NCBI GenBank assembly: GCA_027482245.1
Contig: JAIXWG010000066.1
Span: 62,001-126,000 of the forward strand
Length of the DNA stretch: 64,000 nucleotides
Direction of reading: 5' to 3'
Origin: Acetobacteraceae bacterium
Lineage (GTDB): Bacteria > Pseudomonadota > Alphaproteobacteria > Acetobacterales > Acetobacteraceae
The translations under genes and the position numbers were made by a program. Positions within the stretch are counted from its first letter, which is position 1; each line of letters opens with the position of its first letter. This document shows, piece after piece, positions 58,842 through 64,000 of the stretch. The notes beneath the pieces were generated by a model, which saw only the letters and a list, made by a program, of their open reading frames with translations, was not told the origin of the DNA and did not search any database.

Positions 58842-60272
58842 ATGTCGGCCACGAAGCCGCGGACACTGTTCGACAAGATCTGGGATGCGCATGTCGTCGA
58901 GACGCTGCCCGACGGCACCGCGGTTCTCTACATCGACAAGCACCTCACGCATGAGGTAACGAGCCCGCAGGCCTTCGAGGGCCTTCGCCTCGCTGGCCGC
59001 AAGGTGCGGCGCCCGGATGCTACGCTCGCGGTCGTGGACCACAACATCGCGACCGATGCCAGCCGCTACGGCACCATCGAGGACCCCGAGAGCCGCACGC
59101 AGGTCGAGACGCTGGAAGCCAACGTGAAGGCCTTCGGCGTCCCCTACATCCCGCTGACCGACAAGCGCCAGGGCATCGTCCACGTCATCGGCCCGGAGCT
59201 GGGCCTGAGCCTGCCCGGCATGACGATCGTCTGCGGCGACAGCCACACCTCCACCCATGGCGCGATGGGCGCGCTGGCCTTCGGCATCGGCACGTCGGAG
59301 GTCGAGCACGTGCTCGCCACCCAGACGCTGCTGCAGAAGCCCGCGAAGAACATGCGCGTCACGGTCGATGGCAAGCTGCCGGCGGGCTGCACGGCCAAGG
59401 ACATCGTGCTCGCCATCATCGGCAAGATCGGCACCGCCGGCGGCACCGGCCATGTGATCGAATTCGCCGGCGAGGCGATCCGCGCGCTCGACATGGCCGG
59501 CCGCATGACGGTCTGCAACATGTCGATCGAGGCCGGCGCGCGCGCCGGCATGGTGGCGCCGGACCAGACCACCTTCGACTACGTGAAGGGCCGCCCCTTC
59601 GCGCCGAAGGGCGAGGCCTATGACCGCGCCGTCGCCTGGTGGAAGACGCTGCCCTCCGACGGGGGTGCTGTCTTCGACAAGGAAGTCACGCTCGACGCCG
59701 CGCAGATCATCCCGCAGATGACCTGGGGCACGAGCCCCGAGGACGTGCTGCCCGTGACCGGCGTGGTGCCGAACCCCGCCGAGATCGCGGATGAGGCACG
59801 CCGCGCGCAGGTGCAGCGCATGGTCGACTACATGGGCCTGACGCCTGGCCAGAAGCTGACCGACCTCAAGGTCGATGTCGTCTTCGTGGGGTCCTGCACC
59901 AACAGCCGGATCGAGGACATCCGCGCCGCCGCCGCCATCGCCCGCGGCCGCAAGGTCGCGCCGCATGTCCGCGCGCTGGTCGTGCCGGGCTCCGGCCTGG
60001 TGAAGGAAGCGGCGGAAGCGGAAGGGCTCGACAAGGTCCTGCTGGAAGCGGGCTTCGAATGGCGCGAAGCCGGGTGCTCCATGTGCCTCGGCATGAACCC
60101 GGACAAGCTGAAGCCCGGCCAGCGCAGCGCCAGCACGTCCAACCGCAACTTCGAGGGTCGCCAGGGCCCTGGCGGCCGCACCCACCTCGTCTCCCCCGCC
60201 ATGGCGGCGGCGGCGGCGATCGCGGGCCACTTCGTCGATGTGCGCGATTACCAGCCGAAGGAGGGTGTGTGA
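58842..60272 (+). CDS. leuC: 3-isopropylmalate dehydratase large subunit
   Basis: Aconitase-type Fe-S isomerase subunit (476 residues) converting 2- to 3-isopropylmalate in leucine synthesis. The 4Fe-4S cysteines lie in FVGSCTNSRIED and GCSMCLGMNPD; substrate residues in VCGDSHTSTHGA. ATG at 58842, with GGGGG seven residues upstream; the in-frame start seven codons earlier overlaps the terminator. Followed one base later by leuD. Confidence 0.98.
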   Translation: MSATKPRTLFDKIWDAHVVETLPDGTAVLYIDKHLTHEVTSPQAFEGLRLAGRKVRRPDATLAVVDHNIATDASRYGTIEDPESRTQVETLEANVKAFGVPYIPLTDKRQGIVHVIGPELGLSLPGMTIVCGDSHTSTHGAMGALAFGIGTSEVEHVLATQTLLQKPAKNMRVTVDGKLPAGCTAKDIVLAIIGKIGTAGGTGHVIEFAGEAIRALDMAGRMTVCNMSIEAGARAGMVAPDQTTFDYVKGRPFAPKGEAYDRAVAWWKTLPSDGGAVFDKEVTLDAAQIIPQMTWGTSPEDVLPVTGVVPNPAEIADEARRAQVQRMVDYMGLTPGQKLTDLKVDVVFVGSCTNSRIEDIRAAAAIARGRKVAPHVRALVVPGSGLVKEAAEAEGLDKVLLEAGFEWREAGCSMCLGMNPDKLKPGQRSASTSNRNFEGRQGPGGRTHLVSPAMAAAAAIAGHFVDVRDYQPKEGV

Positions 60273-60273
60273 G

Positions 60274-60894
60274 ATGCGGGCCTTCACCACGCTGACCGGC
60301 ATCGCGGCGCCCATGCCGCTCGCCAATGTCGACACCGACAAGATCATCCCCGGCCGCTTCCTCAAGACCATCCAGCGCACGGGCCTCGGCAAGCACCTGT
60401 TTGCCAACATGCGCTACGAGGATGACGGGTCGGAGAAGCCGGATTTCGTGCTGAACCAGGAGCCCTACCGCAAGGCCGAGATCCTGGTCGCCTACGAGAA
60501 TTTCGGCTGCGGGTCGTCGCGGGAGCATGCGCCCTGGGCGCTGCTCGATTTCGGCATCCGCTGCGTCATCGCGCCGGACTTCGCGGACATCTTCCACAAC
60601 AACAGCTTCAAGAACGGCGTGCTGCCGGTGAAGCTGCCGCGGGAGGTCTGCGAACAGCTGATGGAGGATGCGCGGCTCGGCCCGAATTCCCGCATCACCG
60701 TCGATCTGGAACGCCAGGTGGTGGTGCGCCCGAACGGGGAGGAGATTCCCTTCACCATCGACCCCTTCCGCCGCCACCTGCTGCTGAACGGGCTCGACGA
60801 CATCGGCCAGACCATGCAGCACGCGCCCTCCATCGATGGGTTCGAGGCGAAGCAGCGTGCGTCCCAGCCCTGGCTCTACGACGCCAAGGTCTGA
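60274..60894 (+). CDS. leuD: 3-isopropylmalate dehydratase small subunit
   Basis: 206-residue swivelling domain partner of LeuC, with TGIAAPMPLANVDTDKIIPGRFL, NFGCGSSREHAPWALLDFGI (active-site loop) and DIFHNNSFKNGVLPVKL. The ATG is one base after the leuC stop. Sits between leuC and leuB in the same transcript. Confidence 0.98.
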   Translation: MRAFTTLTGIAAPMPLANVDTDKIIPGRFLKTIQRTGLGKHLFANMRYEDDGSEKPDFVLNQEPYRKAEILVAYENFGCGSSREHAPWALLDFGIRCVIAPDFADIFHNNSFKNGVLPVKLPREVCEQLMEDARLGPNSRITVDLERQVVVRPNGEEIPFTIDPFRRHLLLNGLDDIGQTMQHAPSIDGFEAKQRASQPWLYDAKV

Positions 60895-60901
60895 CCACCC
60901 G

Positions 60902-60921
60902 GCGGGGGCCACGGCCCCCGC
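60902..60921 (+). other. Hairpin between leuD and leuB
   Basis: GCGGGGGCC-AC-GGCCCCCGC, a near-perfect 8-9 bp GC stem five bases after the leuD stop and about 30 before leuB. No U-run follows, so it is more likely an mRNA-stability or translation-spacing element within the leuCDB transcript than a terminator. Confidence 0.5.
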
Positions 60922-60952
60922 ATGTCCACTACCGTCCAGGACCACCGCATCC

Positions 60953-62065
60953 ATGCCCGCCAACAAGAAGCTGCTCATCCTTCCCGGCGACGGAATCGGC
61001 CCCGAGGTGATGCGCGAGGTTCGCCGCATCATCGACTGGATGGACCGCCGCCGCTCCGTGACCTTCGAGGTGAAGGAAGGCATCGTCGGCGGTGCCGCGC
61101 TCGATGCCACCGGCAGCCCCTGCCCGGATGAGACGGTGGCCGCGGCCGGCGAAGCGGACGCCGTGCTGTTCGGCTCCGTCGGCGGCCCGAAATGGGACAG
61201 CCTGCCCTTCGACCAGCGCCCGGAACTCGGCATCCTGCGGCTGCGGAAGGACCTCGGCCTGTTTGCCAACCTCCGTCCCGCCGTGGTGCTCGACCCGCTC
61301 GCCGATGCCTCCGCGCTGCGGCCGGAGCTGGTGCGCGGCCTCGACATCATGATCGTGCGGGAGACCACGGGCGGCATCTATTTTGGCGAGCCCCGCGGCA
61401 TCCATGTGAACGAGCAGGGCAAGCGCGTCGGCATCGACACGGAGATCTATTCCGAGGACGAGATCGCCCGCGTCGCGCGCGTCGCCTTCGACATCGCCCG
61501 CAAGCGCAGCCGCAAGCTGACCAGCGTGGAGAAGGCCAACGTCATGCAGTCCGGCCGCCTCTGGCGTGCCGTGGTCGGTGAAGTGGGTGCCGCCGAATAC
61601 CCGGATGTCGAGCTGCAGCACATGTATGCCGACAACTGCGCCATGCAGCTGGCCAGCCGCCCGAAGCAGTTCGACGTCATCCTCGGCGGCAACCTATTTG
61701 GCGACGTGCTGAGCGACCTCGCGGCGGCGCTGACGGGCTCGCTCGGCATGCTACCCTCCGCGACGCTCGGCGCCATGCAGCCTTCCGGCAAGCGGCACGC
61801 GCTGTATGAACCCATCCATGGCAGCGCGCCCGACATCGCAGGCAAGGGCATCGCCAATCCCTGCGCGCAGATCCTCTCCTTCGCCATGCTGCTGCGCCTG
61901 TCCTTCGGCATGGATGAGGATGCGCAGCTGATCGAGACGGCGGTGGAGAAGGTGCTGGCCGGTGGGCTGCGCACCGCTGACATCATGTCCCCCGGCCGCG
62001 CCCGCGTGGGCACCACCGTGATGGGTGAGGCGGTGCTGCGGGAGCTGGAAAAGCTCTCCGCGTAA
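60953..62065 (+). CDS. leuB: 3-isopropylmalate dehydrogenase
   Basis: NAD- and Mn/Mg-dependent oxidative decarboxylation of 3-isopropylmalate to 2-oxoisocaproate. The 370-residue homodimeric enzyme has LLILPGDGIGPEVMREV, GSVGGPKWDSLPFDQRPE, the RETTGGIYFGEPRG substrate loop, SVEKANVMQSGRLWR, and the NAD-binding NLFGDVLSDLAAALTGSLGMLPSA and HGSAPDIAGKGIANP. ATG at 60953, 58 bases after leuD. Confidence 0.98.
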   Translation: MPANKKLLILPGDGIGPEVMREVRRIIDWMDRRRSVTFEVKEGIVGGAALDATGSPCPDETVAAAGEADAVLFGSVGGPKWDSLPFDQRPELGILRLRKDLGLFANLRPAVVLDPLADASALRPELVRGLDIMIVRETTGGIYFGEPRGIHVNEQGKRVGIDTEIYSEDEIARVARVAFDIARKRSRKLTSVEKANVMQSGRLWRAVVGEVGAAEYPDVELQHMYADNCAMQLASRPKQFDVILGGNLFGDVLSDLAAALTGSLGMLPSATLGAMQPSGKRHALYEPIHGSAPDIAGKGIANPCAQILSFAMLLRLSFGMDEDAQLIETAVEKVLAGGLRTADIMSPGRARVGTTVMGEAVLRELEKLSA

Positions 62066-62083
62066 AATTGGTGACATGGGCCG

Positions 62084-62108
62084 GACGGAGGGGTTGCGCC
62101 CCCCCGTC
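62084..62108 (+). terminator. Hairpin after leuB overlapping the tRNA-Arg promoter
   Basis: GACGG-A-GGGG pairs with CCCC-C-CCGTC (one A.C mismatch) around a TTGCG loop, 18 bases after the leuB stop. There is no U-run. The loop contains most of the -35 element of the tRNA-Arg promoter candidate (62094-62122), so leuB transcription and tRNA transcription may interfere. Confidence 0.5.
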
Positions 62109-62122
62109 GGTCCCGCTAAATC
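62094..62122 (+). promoter_or_regulatory. Candidate promoter of tRNA-Arg
   Basis: TTGCGC (62094-62099), a 17-base spacer, TAAATC (62117-62122), then the GC-rich discriminator GCCCCTCGT. The 15 bases from TAAATC are identical to those before tRNA-Leu on the minus strand at 26112-26126. The mature tRNA starts 12 bases after the -10 element. Confidence 0.55.
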
Positions 62123-62133
62123 GCCCCTCGTGC

Positions 62134-62210
62134 GGACCCGTAGCTCAATTGGATAGAGCACCAGACTACGGATCTGGGGGTTAGGAGTTCGAATCTCTTC
62201 GGGTCCGCCA
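62134..62210 (+). tRNA. tRNA-Arg (anticodon ACG)
   Basis: 77 bases including encoded CCA. Acceptor GGACCCG/CGGGTCC with discriminator G, D-loop AATTGGAT, anticodon stem CCAGA/TCTGG with loop CTACGGA, so anticodon ACG (A34 presumably edited to inosine by TadA, reading CGU/CGC/CGA). T-loop TTCGAAT. Located after leuB. Confidence 0.97.
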
Positions 62211-62243
62211 TCCGATTACTTGGAAACGCCGGTTTCCACGCCA

Positions 62244-62281
62244 CGCAGAAGGCCGGGTCATCACTGACCCGGCCTTCTGCG
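62244..62281 (+). terminator. Strong hairpin after tRNA-Arg
   Basis: Perfect 17-bp stem: CGCAGAAGGCCGGGTCA pairs with TGACCCGGCCTTCTGCG around a TCAC loop, followed by TTTCC. A smaller hairpin, GGAAAC-GCCG-GTTTCC (62222-62237), lies just upstream. Likely the terminator of the tRNA transcript. Confidence 0.85.
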
Positions 62282-62371
62282 TTTCCGGCCCCCGCGGCGC
62301 GGCAACCATCGGCGCCTCGCGTGCTGGTTGAGCTATGCCACAACCGGCATTTGGTGCATTTTGCCGCCGAC

Positions 62372-63733
62372 ATGACCATCGCCGGCAGCCCGCCCGCCCC
62401 TCCCGCCGCCCTGCCCGATGTTCCCGTCCTGGAAGGCGGCGGGCTGCTCGGCCACCTGCCTGCCATGGCCGCGGCACCGCACAGCTTCCCCGCCGCCGCG
62501 CTGCAGGCCCATGGCGGCCTGGTCGCCATCCGGCTCGGCCCGCGCCGTATCGTCGCCATCGGCCGCCCCGACCTGGCGCGGGAAGTGCTGGTCACGCGGG
62601 CCGACCGCTATCCCCGCGGCCGCATCAACCGCAACCTCGGCGCCGTCATCGGCGACGGGCTGCTGGCGACGGAGGGCGACCTCTGGCGCGCCCGCCGCCG
62701 GCGCATGCAGCCCTCCTTCCGCGCGGACCGCCTGGGCGCGCTCGCCGCGACCACGGATGCGGTGATGGCGGAGACGATGGCCCGCTGGACCGGCGACGCC
62801 ATCGATGCCGGGCAGGAAGCCGGGCGCATCGCCATCCGCGTCATCGGCGGCGTCCTGCTCTCCCGCCGGATCGAGGACGGGGAGGGCACCGCCTTCGTCG
62901 CGGCGGTACAGGACTGCCTGGCGCAGCTCATGCGCCGCAACTGGTCGCTGGTCCGCTGGCCGCTCTGGGTGCCAGTCCCCGTCAACCGCGCCGTCAACGC
63001 CACACGCCGCACGCTGGAGGCCTTTCTGGGCGAGGAGCTGGACCGCCGCCTGGCCGCGCCGGACGCCCAGCCGGACGACCTGCTCGCCGCCCTGATCCGC
63101 GGCCGGCCCGATGACCCGCCGCTGCCGCGCCAGGCCCTGCTGAACGAGCTCAAGACCCTCTTCGCCGCGGGGTTCGAGACGACGGCGACGGCGCTGACCT
63201 GGCTGATGCACCTGCTGGCCCGCCACCCCGATGTCGCGCAGGCGTTGCGGGACGAAGCGGTGCCCGTGCTCGGTGACCGCGCGCCGACCCCCGCCGACCT
63301 GCCGCGCCTGCCCTATGCCGCGGCGGTGGTGGAGGAGGCGATGCGCCTCTACCCGCCGGTCTACAACATGGGCCGGGATTGCGCGGCGGATGACGATCTG
63401 GGCGGCCACCGCATCCGCGCCGGCACCACCGTCGTCGTCTCCATCTTCGCCATCCACCGCAGCCCCGAATTGTGGGAGGCGCCGGAGGAATTCCGCCCGG
63501 ACCGCTTCCTGGGCGCCGGCGCGGCGGGGCGGCGCAACCTGCTGCCCTATGCCTGGGGCCGGCACCAATGCATCGGCAACCACTTCGCCGACCTGGAACT
63601 GGTCGTGGCGCTGCTGGCGCTGGTGCGGCGCTACCGCCTCGACCCCGCCAGCCAGGCGCCGGTCGGCATGAAGGGCCGCACCACCCTGGCGCCTGACCGG
63701 CCCATCCTGCTGCGCCCGGTCCCCCTGGCATGA
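62372..63733 (+). CDS. Cytochrome P450
   Basis: Soluble bacterial P450 of 453 residues. I-helix AAGFETTATAL (265-275) with the Glu-Thr oxygen-activation pair, K-helix EEAMRL (Glu322, Arg325), PERF-like FRPDRF, and heme-binding YAWGRHQCIGNHFA with the thiolate Cys400 (the usual first Phe is Tyr). The closest general type is CYP with fatty-acid or terpenoid-like binders, but substrate is not predictable. ATG at 62372; longer in-frame starts lack support. The stop overlaps the next gene (ATGA). No ferredoxin or reductase gene is in view. Confidence 0.92.
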   Translation: MTIAGSPPAPPAALPDVPVLEGGGLLGHLPAMAAAPHSFPAAALQAHGGLVAIRLGPRRIVAIGRPDLAREVLVTRADRYPRGRINRNLGAVIGDGLLATEGDLWRARRRRMQPSFRADRLGALAATTDAVMAETMARWTGDAIDAGQEAGRIAIRVIGGVLLSRRIEDGEGTAFVAAVQDCLAQLMRRNWSLVRWPLWVPVPVNRAVNATRRTLEAFLGEELDRRLAAPDAQPDDLLAALIRGRPDDPPLPRQALLNELKTLFAAGFETTATALTWLMHLLARHPDVAQALRDEAVPVLGDRAPTPADLPRLPYAAAVVEEAMRLYPPVYNMGRDCAADDDLGGHRIRAGTTVVVSIFAIHRSPELWEAPEEFRPDRFLGAGAAGRRNLLPYAWGRHQCIGNHFADLELVVALLALVRRYRLDPASQAPVGMKGRTTLAPDRPILLRPVPLA

Positions 63734-64000
63734 GGATCGCGCCCCCGACGCTGGCGGGGTTCGAGGTGCTGGACACCACCGACCCCGCCGCGGTGCTCGC
63801 CTATGAACGGTCCTTCTACCGCGCCTTCGCGCCCATCCGCCCGGCGGGGCTGCTGCGCCGCCTCTGGGAATGGGACGATGCGGCGGGGCGCATCGCCGCC
63901 CCCGTGCCCTATGCGGACCAGGTCGTCTATGTGTTGCGCGATGCGGGGGGGGAGGTACGGCGCGGCCTGGCCGTGAACCTCGCGCTCCGCACCGTGCAGG
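63730..64000 (+). CDS. Unidentified protein, coupled to P450 (3' end outside window)
   Basis: First 90 codons of a gene that runs off the window. It begins in the ATGA overlap with the P450 gene, so it is very likely cotranslated with it. The visible sequence (RIAPPTLAGFEVLDTTDPAAVLAYERSFYRAFAPIRPAGL...) shows an aromatic-rich helical start, no signal peptide and no family recognised here. Confidence 0.6.
   Translation, partial: MRIAPPTLAGFEVLDTTDPAAVLAYERSFYRAFAPIRPAGLLRRLWEWDDAAGRIAAPVPYADQVVYVLRDAGGEVRRGLAVNLALRTVQ

Noticed and set aside
62134..62371. tRNA-Arg 3' end as a phage/island attachment site
   Set aside because: No integrase, no direct repeat of the tRNA end, and downstream sequence is a terminator followed by an ordinary gene.

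Overview
The window is very GC-rich, densely coded bacterial chromosome. Gene order and content point to an alphaproteobacterium of the Rhodospirillales, most likely Acetobacteraceae and Roseomonas-like. This rests on an rpmH-rnpA-yidD-yidC-engB block near argB, dapD and dapE, an rnd-lptC-lptA-lptB-rpoN-hpf block, an ffh-rpsP-rimM-trmD-rplS-leuCDB block, DUF2336 and NDUFA9-like genes, and scattered Bug-type (TctC) receptors. The assignment is inference from families and synteny. No prophage, insertion sequence, integrase or CRISPR array is visible.

Layout. 1-1443: 3' part of fmt and truA (+). 1448-7049: methyltransferase, Bug receptor, Ldh-family oxidoreductase, membrane protein, dapE and dapD (-). 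7195-10980: a + strand island with a PAS/GGDEF diguanylate cyclase, a DUF2336 protein and an APH-like kinase. 10996-15874: argB, a small secreted protein, engB, yidC, yidD, rnpA and rpmH (-), with a promoter at about 16012-16040. 16213-21707: hpf, rpoN, lptB, lptA, lptC and rnd (-). 21899-25830: MASE1-GGDEF protein and an orphan sensor kinase, then tRNA-Leu(CAG). 26252-35253: NDUFA9-like protein, gltD, gltB, GH10 xylanase and a GST (+). 35287-40319: small secreted proteins, LrgB/CidA pair, TPR protein, second Bug receptor and an SDR protein. 40316-45573: alpha/beta hydrolase, XylX-like FAH protein and an ABC sugar importer without ATPase, closed by a strong terminator. 45723-48760: 2OG-Fe(II) oxygenase, GT4 and GT9. 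48773-53188: NYN/LOTUS-like protein, thrS and infC. 53202-54996: TctA and a short TctB. 55313-62065: ffh, rpsP, rimM, trmD, rplS, leuC, leuD and leuB. 62134-64000: tRNA-Arg(ACG), a cytochrome P450 and a gene cut by the window end.

Most of the window is housekeeping: translation, protein and LPS export, and Arg, Lys, Leu and Glu synthesis. The accessory parts are the c-di-GMP genes, the pentose/xylan-flavoured genes (GH10, XylX-like FAH, ABC importer), dispersed tripartite tricarboxylate transporter parts and the P450 locus. No single clear-cut new system was found. The observations most worth follow-up are a probable AUA start codon for infC, a triplicated 3' end of engB, a 15-base promoter element shared by the two tRNA genes, two GGDEF proteins with degenerate key sites, the NYN/LOTUS-like protein beside thrS, and a run of stacked GC hairpins behind the ABC importer.
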